Origin: Oryzias latipes | Taxonomy: Eukaryota > Chordata > Actinopteri > Beloniformes > Adrianichthyidae | Assembly: GCF_002234675.1 (NCBI RefSeq) | Contig: NC_019880.2 | Span: forward strand, 21,071,789-21,135,788 | Length of the DNA: 64,000 nucleotides | Reading direction: 5' to 3' | Shown: positions 32,626 to 46,351 of the stretch, one piece after another | Layout of the letters: every line of letters begins with the position of its first letter | Position numbering within the stretch: the first letter of the stretch is position 1 | Translations under genes and position numbers: made by a program | The notes under the pieces: model-generated | What the model was told of the DNA's origin: nothing | Seen by the model: the letters and a program-made list of their open reading frames with translations, nothing else | Databases searched by the model: none

Positions 32626-35600
32626 AAAAAATTCCAACTGCATTTTTTTAGTCAGAAATAGTCAGAAATGCAATGTAAGCCAAATGTTTTCTGTATATGT
32701 CCTCAATCATCAGAAAAATGCTACAAGAACAAGTTAAAGAAACCCAAAACACCATTTGATTGGAGTGGAATTTTAATGACACAGACTTAAATATTCCTCT
32801 TTAACTTCTTCAACTGCTGCTGGACACAACAGAAAACTAGAGACAACCCCGTTTCTTATGTATAGTTTTAGTTCAAACTCTATTTTGACTTTCCTGAACA
32901 GAGAAGACTGAAAAGCAGCATATAAACTTGATATTTAGATTACAACATTGACTCATCGTCGATTTCTTTTTAAAGTTTTTTCTAGGTAGTTGTTTGTTTT
33001 TAGACAAAAAAACAGCTGTTAATACTTTGAGTTGTTTGAAGTCACATTCTCATTGAAAGCTGCTATTTTGGTTTTGGCGGAAAATGTGACAAATTCATTT
33101 GAAATCCTGTTGAATCCTAAATCTGATCAAAATGTAAACTTGTAAATGTAATTGATTCTGCATTTTGGCAGCTGCTTTTCTCTTTTGGAAAGTCTCCAAA
33201 CCTGTGGCTCAGAATCCAGGGTTGTGTGTTTAACGTGGGATTTAGACTCTACTGAGCCAGAAGTCAAATTCTCTTTGTGATACTTTGTTTTTACTTAGCT
33301 ATGAAAAAGGAAAGGGTAAAAAAAAGTCACACTTTGTTGTCGGGTGAGCGGGTCCTTGGCATGCAGCGCACACAACACGTTTCTTTTCACTCTGGCGCTG
33401 TTGCTTTAATGAAGTGGAAACATTACATAACAGAACTGCGAGCGAGGAGAGCCCTGCACCAATGCTGAGGTCTATTTGTTTCCAGTTCCCATGGGGGGGT
33501 GAGAGGGTTGCTAAGTAACAAGCCTTGTTGCCCCAGCCCCTTGTGGCAGTGTTTTCTTCTCAGCTGCCAGGAGCATGTGATCCAGGGACAAAGGCAGGCA
33601 AAGATGAAGGGATGTGGATCGACCAGCGTAGGTCCAACCACCGCACAACCGTTCTTAATATAAAGCTGCACATCTTTGGATGACAACAAAAACAGGGAAG
33701 AAAAAAACAAACGTGACCCTATTTTAGAGTCTAAGTTGGATCCGGACATGGAATACTAGTCGGCCTTCGCAGAAACACACCACGACACACAGGAGCATCA
33801 ACAAATCCCTAAAACCAGAAAAATGAAGGCTAGAGAAGCCGTTCGTTTGGAGAAGACAAACACAATCTTCAAAGAAGAGCGGCTCTAGGAAAACACTACA
33901 TTTGACCTGATTGTGTCCTGTTTAAAACTGTTTTGGTTCCTTTTCCAGCAGCAGGAAACGGCCTGGAGAAGGCTGGAATAGTGAGTAAAGGACGAGCGAA
34001 TGAAGGCCAAGTGAGGGTCCTACACAGGAAGACGTTTGGATCCCCACCAGATCTGCAGGAGATCTGGTCCTAAACAGAACCTCTTCGTCATTAATACGTT
34101 TTTACAATCAGTCCCAATAATAGTCACCTGTCTTTCTATTGACTCTGTCCTGATCAGGACCACAGAAGTTGCTGGTTCTGTTCTGGCCTACTTCAGTCCA
34201 CACAGGGCTAAACAGCCATGGAAGCGCACACAAACAGCTTCTCATGCTTCTTCTCAGTGTTTTGGATAAGGTCACTGCTTTTTACTGCTATGCACTGGTG
34301 TTTTTAAATTGTGCAGAGGGCATCCAGGACGTCCTGGTTGGGTCCATTTAGGCAGAACATCCTCTGCGATCACACAGAGGAAGCCTCCAGAAGCCCAATG
34401 AAAACCCCTTTTATTTCCTGTTTCAGCCTTGAAGCAGTAATGGAGGATGCTCCGACTGTGATGAGGTCCCAGGCCTTGTAGCAACAAGGTTGTTGTTGGC
34501 GATGTCAGCATTATTGCCACCTGTTCCTGTTCTGACCTGTATTCATCATGACATTCATGACAAAGTGGGACAAATATTTCCCACTGAGCCCCTTAAATCT
34601 CAGTGATGTTTGTGTTTCGTTCACCATCTGCAGTTCAAAGTTTCACCATGTGTGTGTTTTACAGAGTAAAGAGATAAAACCTAAAAATATACCTGTGGAC
34701 TGGATGAGAGAATCCCTGAGATGCCGCTAAGCTTTTTACGAAAGCAAGAGGCACGAAAGCATCAATGGACAGTAGAGCTAATCAGACGTTACCGGAGTTC
34801 ACCTTAGGGGACTCAACGATTCTGGGTTTGAAACGTTTGGAAATGAGATTCATGGATGCAGGAGTCCTGGTTTTCTTTTCTATCTTCAAGTGTGACCCTT
34901 TAAATGTTTTCTTCTGAAAAATACGACTGGGACCTACAACGGTGAAAAGGATCAGAGAAGTTTGCGCCGGAGCACCATGAAGGAAATGTCAGACATCCTA
35001 ACTTAAAACAGGAATTTCTGTCAACCAAGAGCAGACATGCCAGCACTGTAACAGAAAAGAACTGCAGGTGAACACAGACAGACTGAATGAGAGCCTTCCT
35101 ATTGTTTTATGACCAAGTGTAAGTGTGTGTGTGTGTGGGGGGGGGGGTCTTCAAAGACAGAAGAGGAACTTCAGCTCACCTCCACTGCCTGCTTCTTCAT
35201 AGGCTGCCTGCTGATGAAGGGTTGCAATCTGCAAAAAAAAAACATGAACAAGAAGTCCCATTATTTTATTTCATGTTTTACAGAAATACAACAAGAATGT
35301 TCATGATAATATTTTAAACCTGTTAAACATGAGCAGTTTATTTTTAATTGAACTTATCATCTTATATAGTCTTTGTGAACTCATTGAAGCAACAAGAAAC
35401 TGATTCTCTAAGTTGTCCCTCTTAGAAAAATGATAGAAGTCTGTAATGTTCTTCACGGAAACACAGGTAGTCATCACGTTTGAGTTTTAATAGTTAATGT
35501 GCAGAACAAAGAATGTGGTCAGCAACCAAAGGTTCACCTCAAGACTTTGTAATGTGACCCTGGTTGTCAATGACCGAGGTCAAAGGTCGTTACCAGGGCT

Positions 35601-35714
35601 CTGTCTGAGCTGTGTTCTGATGAGGAAAATGGATACTTTATAAAAATAATTAACTAAAACAATTTCTTCACAAAAATCGTTCAAACGCAAGGCATTGTGG
35701 TCTATAGTTGTTGG
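32626..35714. other. No gene recognised
   Basis: AT-rich, with a GT tract followed by poly-G at 35127..35147. No domain-bearing frame or repeat termini. Confidence 0.45.
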
Positions 35715-35910
35715 ATACTCTGTTGGATTGAGGTCTAGAGATCGACTAGAACACTCCAGAACCTTGACAGGCTTTTTACTGAGCCACCAGCGATGTGTTT
35801 GAGATCATTGTCGTGCTGGAGGATCGTGGTTCCTCCTCAACACTCTCACTGATGGAAGGAAGTTTCAGCCCACAATCCCACGATGCATGGATCCAATCAT
35901 CCTTAAATAC
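35715..35910 (-). pseudogene. Tc1-like transposase relic
   Basis: The minus strand gives, in shifting frames, HDNDLKHIAG and VKVLECSSRSLDLNP, matching the HDND-KH-A and W-P-S-Q-SPDLNP blocks around the second catalytic Asp of fish Tc1 transposases. Frameshifts and substitutions show long decay. Confidence 0.65.
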
Positions 35911-37353
35911 ATCCTTTTTGCAGCCTCAATCATGACCGGAGAGTTACAGTAACAAAAACATTAAAATATTATGACAATTCTTAGCTGGAGATTAATGTTT
36001 GGACTGACAGTAACTATAGCATGTTTAGCTGTGTAATGAAAAAAGCGCCTATTACCAAACAATTAGCGTTTGCTGTTTATTTTCATGGCATGTGGCTGAT
36101 AAAATGGTAAAGGAATGTAATCCTCATTAAGTGTCAATAATAATTTGATGTGAAGTTCAGTACTAGTGTGCTTCCCATAACTGAGCAGTTTGGACCAACT
36201 TAAACTGAAAGTCTAGAAATGTGAAATGTGGCAAACAAACAAGACGAAGGGAAACAGCCTGTAAACGACGAGCAGATTGGCTGTCTGACAGTAATATCCT
36301 CCTAGACGGTGGCAGAGATAATCAGTCCTGAAAGTACCACTAGAGGAATTCCTCAGCAGCCTCCCGAGCACGACATCCCAGTGGCTGGAATTAGCATAGT
36401 TCCCAGAGGCTGCTCACCCCCTTTCTTTGCCCACCCCGCCTGGTATGGAGCTGTCTCTGTGGGCTGACAGCAAGCGCTCATCTCTCTGTGACAAGGCCAA
36501 CGGCGCTAGTAAGCTTTTAATTAGTCTGCCTTAACCAGGGGGAAGGAGACGGGGAGGAAGAGAGGAGAATGTGGCATCTTCACCCCCAACACAGCAACCC
36601 CCTCTGTTCTCAAAGCTCATTATACATTTTCAGTCTGCCTGGCGGATTGCTTCCTGCTGAGAGAACAGTTCAGGGAATCAAACGAGTATGTATGACCGGG
36701 TATGGTGGGCCGGACCCCAGACCACTGCCATGCCGGGGGAAGAGCATCGATGAAGATAAACGGCAGTAGAGGGTGGGAAGAAGTCTGAAGCAGAGGCAGA
36801 GAAAGACATGGCCGTGGATGAGACCATACCATTGGGAGAATGAGGGCTTAACAAACAAAATGGGAAGATGCCGTAGATTAATGAATCAAACTAAACTGAG
36901 AAAGCGAAAAAAAACAGGAAAATCAGGTTTGTGCAGTTTTCTACAGGCATGCTGTGACTGACAGGTGAACACTTATAAGACACGTAAGGGTAAGTCAAGG
37001 TGAGGTAGGTGAGATGCGGGCGAGTTGTATGAATCTAAGGAGTCAGTGTTCACACTTAACCAGCGCCTGAAGTGTGGCGTGAGGACAGCGTCACCTGTAC
37101 ATCATAAGTGTGTGGAGATTGCATTATCCTTGCAAATATTTCACGTTACCCTTACCACACACACTCCAATGGTACGTTCCACTTTCATGACATCGCTTGA
37201 GATGGTTGTACGATGCTAAACGAAACTGCAAGACACACCTGACACACACCCCCTTAAGGCACAGCCGCTCCTCTCTATGACCCTCCACGGACCCGGATAA
37301 CCCAAAATCCAGCAGCACACGAAGAGCTCCAACCCATACGGGTACATGTGACC
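35911..37353. other. No gene recognised
   Basis: No coding domain, terminal repeat or array found. Confidence 0.4.
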
Positions 37354-37852
37354 AAGGCCACCTTCACACCGGGCATGTGACGCACATTCTTGAACGGCCG
37401 TTTAGCCCATAGTGTTCACATTGGACAAACAGGGAGGGGCTTCTTTCTCTACTTTTCAGTAGCACTTGCTGTTGGAAGAGGTCCGGTGAGAAATGTGGAT
37501 GCAGTGCAATTCTGGAGAATTTTGTTTCAGGTTTTTTCTTTCACAGCTCTATTCGATTTATGAAACACTTGATGTCATAGAATTCCATCTGGAAACAAAC
37601 AGCAATTACTACTTTCCCCTTCATAATCGATTTTCAAACGGTTGGCACCACCTTGAATTAAAAGGACGCGAACCAAACGTCCCTCCCACATCTGAGCCTC
37701 CAATTGGTCAAAGTTACACCTGGTAAAGTGTCGCATGAACAATAGTTTTTAACACAGAAGCCTGAAACTTTCATTTTGGTGCATTTATATGGAGTTTTCA
37801 TTGAAAGTAGTAGCTTGGATGTGTGCTGCAGAGGGTGGTGTGAACGTAGCTT
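37354..37852. mobile_element. MITE of about 500 bp with TTCACACC termini
   Basis: The left end AAGGCCACCTTCACACC pairs with the right end GGTGTGAACGTAGCTTA as an imperfect inverted repeat. Interior is AT-rich and non-coding. This terminal type (CGTTCACACCGGGCATGTGACG) is common in fish genomes. The target duplication is not clear. Confidence 0.6.
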
Positions 37853-38379
37853 AAGGCTGAATTAGCCTGTACTTTTTTTGCTTAGGTGGAGAAAAAAGTT
37901 GGAATTTTGGGATTAATTATTGCACACATTGACAATCTATTTAAACCCATTCAGCTGCAACATTTGATTTATTTCATTTAAATTTGATTTATCCCGGCAA
38001 GACAGATTAAGAAATAAATTTGATGGCCTGGCAAAAGGATATACGTTTTAAGAAAAATAAATAAAAATATCAGGATAAAACAGCAAAAACACAGACAATC
38101 ATTAAAATGATTAAAATCATTAAATTATTTTAATAATTACAACCATAAAACTGGGTTACAGTTACATCTTTCTTTAAAATGGAAATTAAGCTTCCTTTTA
38201 ATAAGTGTGCGGTTTTTGAGGGTGTGTTGTAAATGATCAGTCTCTCAATTCTGCAGACTGAAAGGAGAAAGAACCCAATGAGTTTGAATCAGGGACAAAA
38301 TATTTTTTGGCAGGAGCCAAAGCTGGCTTAAATAAGGAAAAGAAAGGCCATGGAGAGTTAAATTAACAGCAACCAGTGA
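37853..38379. other. AT-rich stretch, perhaps LINE 3' tail
   Basis: Repeated AAATAAATAAAAATAT and ATTAAAATGATTAAAATCAT motifs; may be the 3' part of the minus-strand LINE relic that follows. Confidence 0.3.
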
Positions 38380-38885
38380 ATTTTACATAGAATGAATGAG
38401 GAAGTCCACAGCGGTGCGTTTGGAAGAGAGCGTTTGTTAGAAATCGAATGGCACAATGGTAAAGGGGGTCCAGTATTTTCAGCAAATGTTAATTAGCTGA
38501 TCTGTAGATGACATCAACATAAATGAGGAAAGGATAGTCATTTGGACCAATGTTGGACCAAAAGAGAACATGAGAGAGGAACGTTTTCTATAAAGAAATC
38601 CTAATTTTGACTTAACTTTTGACTGCAAATGGCTGAAAAAAAAATCGTTCTCTAGCAAGATAGATCTAGAGGAGTGCCATCAAGAGTGGAGATATTTGAA
38701 GGACCATGTCCCTCCAGGCCAACCCACATGATCTTGGTCTTGGAAACATTTAAGTTCAGATGCAGTCTAGAGGGGGGGGCACAGAATAGAGGACTGTGTC
38801 ATCAGCATAGAGGTGGATAGATGAGTCTCCTATAGAGAAGGCTATGTTGTTAACTTAGATTCAGAAAAGGGGGAGCATCATCACG
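38380..38885 (-). pseudogene. Old LINE reverse transcriptase relic
   Basis: On the minus strand, SSIHLYADDTVLYS at about 38820..38780 is the catalytic YADD block of a jockey-superfamily LINE, followed by LNVSKTKIMWVGL. Further on, several stops and frameshifts appear before PLCHSISNKRS. Too decayed for clade assignment; Rex1 or L2-like is likely. Confidence 0.65.
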
Positions 38886-39594
38886 AATTTTAAAGGTCCA
38901 AAGCAAAAGTAAAGAAATACAAAAGATTTCAAAACTCAAACGATCATTTTTATGCCTTTCCCATTTTATAATTATTAGGCATGGAGGGTGTAACAACCAG
39001 TTATCTAGTAATTACTAATCAATAAATCTTTAGTTGATACATTCATTGCTGAAGTGTTAAACTTAAATAATGTCTTGTTTTGCCTTTTCTAATCTCTCAG
39101 CTGATTGCAGCTTCTCTTTGTTTTTCTTTTTGAAATCAGCTTCTTTTGCTTTAACTAAGAAGAAGCAACGTAAGAGAATAACTCCACTTTTCAAACAATA
39201 ATCCAATCAATACCGTAGAGCAGAGGAAGGAAGAGGCGGGGGAAGAGATAATCTGCAAACTGAGGGTTGAATCAAATTAGTTCTGCAATGAGCCAGGACG
39301 TAAATAAATGATGATAACAATCTCTGCTCCCAACTCAATTTTCCAGCTGGGGATTGAATCCTCGTTTATGCACACAAAAGCACATGCACACACACGCACA
39401 CACACATGCACACACAGCCTACTTCAACTCTTTGGGACAATTTAATCAGGCACGATCACAAGCTCACACTCAAAACACTCATGACCACACGTACTTTCCT
39501 TGAAACAAAACACAATCTAAGTAACACACACACACACACAGACTCACTGTTCTATTTTTTACATTAATTACCGGTTCGTAACTGTTATTTATTT

Positions 39595-39650
39595 ATTTCA
39601 GTGTTGTGTAACCATGTATGAAAAGTGCTATTTCAATAAAATTTGATTTG
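39595..39650 (+). repeat. LINE 3' tail fragment
   Basis: ATGAAAAGTGCTATTTCAAT followed by AAAATTTGATTTGATT is the 3' end shared by fish L2/CR1-type LINEs and SINEs; nothing coding remains. Confidence 0.5.
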
Positions 39651-42600
39651 ATTCAATCAGTGCACCGTGGCTGCCGTGCAGTCTGACAAAAACACATGCA
39701 AGTTAAAATAAGAACAGATTGTGTTTTCGTGTCCAATCTCCTGTGCAAACACACACACATGCAAGGTGTGTGAGTTTTAGTGTGCAGAAATACAAACAGG
39801 AACACACTGCAGTCTGATAAGACACTAAAGCCCACACTGCTGCTGTGTTAGGTTCACTAACCTGAAGTCATGCAATAGATTTGTTTCAGACATTTGTTTC
39901 AAACATTTTAGAATACAATCTATCTGATACAAACATATAGATAATGATTGTAATAATAATAATAACACCTTCCATTCAGATCTTTTTAAATGTCCTTATA
40001 ATTATCTCTAGTATGTATTCCTTATATTGGGCCCATATGTTTGTAATTGTTTTTAAACTTTACAATATTTTTACACTGTTTTTGTTCAAATCCCAGACTA
40101 GTCATAATTTTTGTTGCCTTGACAAACACAAAAAATCCCCAACGGTTTGTTTGCCACATTTGGTCATTTAAATTTCAATGTTCCTTGTAGACTATTGGAA
40201 TGTTCCTACTATAAATAACTGGATTTTATTTGGCAATAAGTATCTATTTTCTTCATGTGATAATAGTAAAGAAAATCTATGAGACTGTTTTTTAGAAACC
40301 AAGACTCACAACACTGTACCTTTAGCAGAAGAATATCTATAAATGTAGACAACTGAATACAGTTCTGCTGTCCGTCATGTGCTGAACTGACAAAGCCGTA
40401 CTGAGGTGCAACAGCGCGAATCACAAACGAGCTCTTTTCCAGGAAGCCATCGAGGCATTAGGGCTTCCGTTTGTCAGTTCTGATAGATCAGGAAAGAAAA
40501 AAGAACAATCAATAACTGTCCATATTCACATGGTGGAGATAAAACTTTCATGGGTCATCTGTTTGAGGCACAGTAACTATTGTGCAGACTTTACAATACA
40601 TAGGGAGACTTTAGGTTAGAAACTTTTTTATGATTAAGTAAAAGGTATGCCAACTAATTAAACTAACCTAATACGATGATGTGAGAAGCGTTTACTCCCC
40701 TTCATGTTAAACTCATTAAGAAGGTCAAGTGGAGGTAGGTACCATGGCCCCAACCTCCAACATTTTAGAAAACATCATTCAGTTTTGGTGTGAAAAGAGA
40801 AGCTCTTCCAAAACCAAGAGAACTGAAGGTCAGTAACACTCACGACCCATCAACCATGCCCCTTCGAGGGTTTGTAAGGAGATGGGGGCATTTTTTTACC
40901 TCCAGGGCTGTGATATATAAACAGAAGGACACAAATGGACAAAGCGGCAGGTTTGCTAACCTGGCACGGCGCCGTTTTCTGAGCGCTGTGGCAGTTTTGA
41001 AGGAAGGGATTTGTGGGTCAGTGAGCGCCTGGATGCGCACTGCGGCATGGAGCTTTTCCTTTGCAGATATTTTTGGGAGCGCGACTGGTCTTGTGAAGAC
41101 AGATTAAAGATTCAGTGAGACAGGAGGCTGTTAACGGCTGCAGGCTCATCACTCACACACAGTTTCATATCAATATCAGCTGTTGGACAAGGAATCCAGC
41201 TTTAGGTTTAGGGAAGAACCACTTTTGTTTGACCAAGATGTTCATTTCATTTATTATTTTTCATGGATTTTAATGAAGCCCTGCTCTAATTCAGTAAATG
41301 AAACTGGATTTAAAGTGACATGGTCCACTCTTGGCAATGCTTTAGTGTGTTTTCTTTTTTAATCTTGACCATATTTATCTATTTTGGACTCTGCTGCACT
41401 GAAGAGTCACAAATCATTCACATTACCCCCGTACTTTTCTTTTAGTTGATCATTTAGCTGAAGGGGAGCCATCCTTCATGTGGCTGTTGGCTCCATTTCG
41501 AGAAGAAAGTCCTGTAAAGCTCATGAACACGGGTCACTCTCGGATCCGCTAAACTCGCTGGACAATAAGCAGTAAAACAATCAACTTCATGTATTATTGT
41601 ATTGCTAGCGTAGTCCCAGCCATTGGCTCTCTGAAGGGAACAGAACCACGGCGGATTGATGCGCTGGTTCTGGGCCACTTGGTGGAGAACTTTCTATTTG
41701 AAACACACAAGGATGTTTGCTTCACATCAGCGTTCGGTGGGACTGGAGCTTAAATGAAACAGTTTGCTGATAAGACGAGTACTACTGAGTTAAAACACTT
41801 TGCAGAACGACTTCCTCTGCATGTAAACATACCTGAAAACGTCCTACTCCTGGAAAACTTGGACTTGTTTTCATTCAACCAGCAAGTTTCTTCTGGATTG
41901 GAAATGACGCTGGTGTCTCCCAGAGTAAAACAAGGCACAGGGCGCATTGCTGTGAAGACATCCCAGCATCATTGGGAACAGGGGTTTCATGGCCTCTGCA
42001 GGTGAAAACCAGCAGCTGGTTTGAGGACAGTCAGGGTGGAGACATAAAAGCTCCCTGAGGATCTGCAGCTGCTCAAAAGTCAGGACGGAACTCCAAATCC
42101 AAATATTTTCAGGTTCCAGTTGCTGCTGTGCCAAGGATCATTAAAAAAAGACACGTTGAGGAAAATCCCAGAGGTTGTGGTCGACAGAGGAAGGACACGC
42201 CGGTGCCAGGAGGACAGGGAGAGAGGCGGGGAAAAAACAAGGATCGCTGTCAAGGCCATCATTGTGAATCTGGGCTCTGCCTGTGGTGGAAACCTCTAAC
42301 AACACAGACAACGGATGCCACCAGGTTCCACGGCGGAGGGCTTCAGCTTTTCTGGTAAAACATGCGTCTAACGCCATTATCGGGAGTGTTTGCAGTAAGA
42401 GGCTATAAAGAAATGAAGAAAGCCTCCTGGATAAGAAGCAACATCCTTATCTTAAAAAAACTACATCTAGATGAGGTTACAAAACTGTATCTGCTATGGA
42501 TCCTGGATGAACAACAAGGACTTGACTATTGATACTGCATTGAAAAGAGTATGAATGATTCTGGACGGCTCCCTTTTAAATGTAAATACAAACAGATTTT

Positions 42601-43394
42601 GTTTCCCAGAGGATCGTCCTGCTGCCTGTGACAGTTTCACTCAAGAGGAAAAAAGTCTACATTTATATATGGCACGACAGGAATAGAGAAAAAGTTTGCA
42701 TGTTGTAATGGAGATTAGCTCCAGACTGTAAGTAGGTCACTCAGACTTTTGGGTAGGGGAAGAAATTGAAATGCAGCGTGAAGCTTTTGTGGAGAACAAG
42801 AGCCCAGCGTGGCGTGAAGAGTCCTCAGATTTGAGAGTCTCACCAGTGATGGCTGGTGTGACCAGAGGGGAGGATCATAGTGCTACACGCCATTAATCAC
42901 GCAAATGGGGACTATAACACTTTAGTAATCTGAACACACACACACACACCCCGCCATAGATCAAAGAGTCAACATCAGACTTTGTGGCCACAATCTCACA
43001 CTTTGTTTCTTGGTCTGGGATGTAAATGTGGTCATTTAAGGTGATTATTGAGGACACTTTAGCCACAAATATGAAAGTAAGAGAGAAAACCCTTGTTTCT
43101 CCTGACGTTTCCACAGGTCAACGCACCGTAGAGGAGCAGCGACGACAGGCTCCATGATGGCTATGCTCCACAGCGAAGGGTTACATGACCATTCTGCTGG
43201 GGACATCTATCGTAGCTCATAACAAAAACACAAGGCAACGTTAAAAGAGAGCTCTACAGCCCCACATGCGGAGCCCAACACGCGACCACAGCCCCGCACA
43301 CATCTACAGCCCCGCACGGCCACAGCCGGGTACACAACTCCACCGTGGCTCTCACACTCTGAGACCGATCGCCAAAGCCCAAAGATTTTTAGGA
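39651..43394. other. No gene recognised
   Basis: Contains short CA tracts near 39750 and 42940. Open frames such as 40790..41107 and 41754..42005 have no domains or splice support. Confidence 0.45.
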
Positions 43395-44296
43395 GGAGCA
43401 ATAACAGCAGCATCCAATCCTGTGTGCACAGGATTGATTTTAAGATACTTTTAACCGTTTCTAAACGGCTTAACGGTCTTGCGCCTTTTTATTTATCAGA
43501 TCTTTTAGGAAGGTATGAACCCTCATGGACCCTGAGATCCTCTGGCACTGGTCTGTTAACCATTCCGACTGTAAAAACCAAAACATACGGTGAAGCATCT
43601 TTTCAGCACTATGGCCCCCGTTTATAGAACAGTCTGCCAGAGGACCTGAGAGCAGCAGAGAGCATTGATGCTTTTACGAAAAGGCTAAAGACGCATCTCT
43701 TTAACCTGGCTTTTAGCTCATTTTTTACTACCACTATTTATTTATTTATTTTTATCCATTTTATCTTGTTTTATGAACTTACACTAGATTTTAATGTGTT
43801 ATATTAATTTTCATTTATCTTATTTCAATGTTTTATTGTTTATTGCTTTTATCAATATGTTTACTTTTTCATTGTCTGTTTTATTTTCATTTTTATTTTT
43901 CCGGTGCTTCCTCAGTTGGGACCCCCCCCTCTGGGTCGGCTGCTGTTCAGCCGTTGCGGCTCTGGATGGGGACCTGCATCAGTGCTTAGCTGTGGTGGAG
44001 CGGTCCCCGCCTGTGATGCTGCATTTGGCTGGTTGTGCTCAGCCTATTTCTTATTTCTCAATTCTCATAGTCTTTCCCCATCAATTAAGGGGTGGGAGAT
44101 GTGTAAGAAGTGGGGGGTTGTGTAGGTACGGGGAGCGGGGCCCTATTCGTATTTTTATTAATTTTTGGTGCTTGTTTATTTTAATCTTCATGCTTGTTTT
44201 TATATTATTTATTTTGCTTTGTTTTAATGTAAAGCACTTTGTGTTATTCTTTTATATGAAAAGTGCTTTATAAATAAAGTTTGATTGATTGATTGA
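43395..44296 (+). mobile_element. L2/CR1-like LINE 3' fragment
   Basis: The residual coding part reads RLNGLAPFYLSDLLGRYEP, then SLPEDLRAAESIDAFTKRLK and THLFNLAFSS, the conserved C-terminal end of jockey-superfamily reverse transcriptases, with a TAG at 43625..43627 breaking it. A long 3' UTR ends ATGAAAAGTGCTTTATAAAT and then (TTGA)n at 44280..44296. The left limit is approximate. Confidence 0.75.
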
Positions 44297-45243
44297 TATA
44301 ACATTCAAACTGCTGCCATCTACACATTTATTTTGTATATCAATCTGTTCTGAAAATGTGTGTTTGAGCTACAGTTCCACTAACATTTTGTAATAAAAGA
44401 TCCACATCAACCAAAGTTTCTATCCTTGAACCTTTTCTGATCTGATCATCAGGGGAAAATCCAGACGCCTCTGAATGAGACCGTCAGCATCATTCATGCC
44501 GCCCGAGACATCTGAATCATTCCAACACCCAAACATGGCTCAGTGCGGCATCTGAAGCTTTTCTCTGGACAAGAATCCAGACATTGTGTAGGAATGGAGA
44601 GAGCAGGAATCTGCTGACAGATAAACAGCAGTTCGGTGAAACCCGTCTAGAATAACAGAGGATGGTTGGTGTTGATCAGCTGACGTCTGTTCTTGGCTCA
44701 GACAACAGTAAAAGTTTGTTTTGACCTTTTTACAGAACGTTTCTGACTTTGCATGTGAATGTGCGCAGCAAACAGCATTTAGCACATTAGGCGTTTTCCC
44801 AGAGGAGACGTGACTTTTATTGTGACAGCAGTGATTTATCTGACCCGGCTGCTGTCGCTTTAAGAGGTCAAAGGTCAAACGGCCATCAGCACAGCAGGCC
44901 TGCAGAGGCAGACTTTTTGTCCCCGCAGCAACCATTCACAGCCACGGGGAGCGGCTCCCGACACCCAGTTAGTCCTCAGCATGCGGCTCGAGGGCTGCAG
45001 GGCAATCAGTCAGGGGAAAACAAAGGAGCCATGTGCGGCGCTCTCATGACGCCACTCCATCAGAGAAACACCCTCCGTCACTCTACTCTGGTCTTCTCAA
45101 CATCTTCTGAGGAGTTTTGACAGGAGCGTTCAGACACGGCCGGCCTCCAGCTGCATCATGTTCTCCATGTTTCACACACACTGGGATGTCCTCTGTGCAC
45201 CAACACTCAAACTCTTATTTACAAAAACTGTGCCTGGCAGAGC
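44297..45243. other. No gene recognised
   Basis: A 131-codon minus frame at 44540..44935 has no recognisable domain. Confidence 0.4.
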
Positions 45244-45581
45244 CTGCATCCCTGCAACCATGCGTTCCTGCAGCCCTGCATCCCTGCAGCCATATATCCA
45301 TGCAGCCCTGCAGCCATATATCCATGCAGCCATATATCCATGCAGCCATATATCCATGCAGCCATGCATGCCATGTAGCCGTGCATTCCTGCAGCCATAT
45401 ATCCCTGCAGCCTTACATCCCTGCAATCATATATCCATGCAGCCATGCATTCCTGCAGCCATGCATTCCTGCAGCCATGCATCCCTGCAGCCCTATATCC
45501 CTGCAGCCCTGCAGCCCTACATCCCTGCAACCATATATCCATGCAGCCATGCATTCCTGCAGCCATGCATACCTGCAGCCG
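45244..45581. repeat. 16-bp minisatellite built from 8-bp halves, about 21 units
   Basis: Units alternate between CATATATCCATGCAGC, CATGCATTCCTGCAGC and CCTACATCCCTGCAGC. Some units are only 8 bp (CCCTGCAG), so the 16-mer arose from two related octamers. The CTGCAG and ATGCAT palindromes recur. Because 16 is not a multiple of 3, frames cycle and long open frames appear on both strands; not coding. Confidence 0.93.
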
Positions 45582-46351
45582 CGGCCTGTTGTGCAGACAC
45601 AGGATCAGGTCCCATCAGACGCTTCCTTCAAGGTTTCATGTTCTTTTCTGGAAGGATTGTAAAAAAAATGAATTCATTCTCATTTACAGGAGAGAATAAA
45701 CTCACCAATGTTTGAAAGTGAGGGATTTTACCGTTTAGTTATTTATATGAGCTCATATTAAGAATGATGGAAATGACAGATAAAACACATCGCTACAAAT
45801 CAGTCAAAGGTCCGGACAGGAAAGATGGAAAAAGGTTTACCAAATTGAGAAAAACTATTGTTTTTAATCATGAATTGGTGAAGAGGAAAAAGACTGAAAC
45901 AGCCTAAACTGAGTAAATCTGCACAGGAGACACAGCTAAGATTCAGCATAGCTGTGCTTCAGAATCAGATGTTTTCTAAGGAGAAATGACTGTACGACAC
46001 AAAATTTGATGCCCGACAACAAAGAGCGAATGGCGCTGAACAAGAGAAAGCTGTTTTATCATTCTGGAATCAAATTCAAAAAGAGGACATATTAGTTTAA
46101 AATAATAAAATCTTTTGTTCAAACACTAAGTATGTTTTCAAAAACACTGATAGATAAAAGGTTTCTGGATTTTCTAAGTTGTCTCTGTTTTTGAAAACTC
46201 CTGATTCACATCTATTTGAATAAAGAAATATTCAGAAATGCAGTTGTAATCTTGATTTTCTTTAAATATGTCCTCCATCATAAGAAAATTCCCACAAAGA
46301 GAAGTTCAAAACACAAAAACAGGTTTCATCTAAGTGAGTCTTTAAGGAAAA
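45582..46351. other. No feature recognised
   Basis: AT-rich DNA without domain or repeat termini. Confidence 0.4.

Noticed and set aside
43794..44273. 159-codon plus frame rich in Phe and Leu
   Set aside because: Lies in the T-rich 3' UTR of a LINE; hydrophobicity follows from TTT-rich sequence, not a membrane protein.
45117..45715. Frames of 181 and 185 codons (Ala/Pro/Cys rich)
   Set aside because: Explained by the 16-bp array; open on both strands at once.
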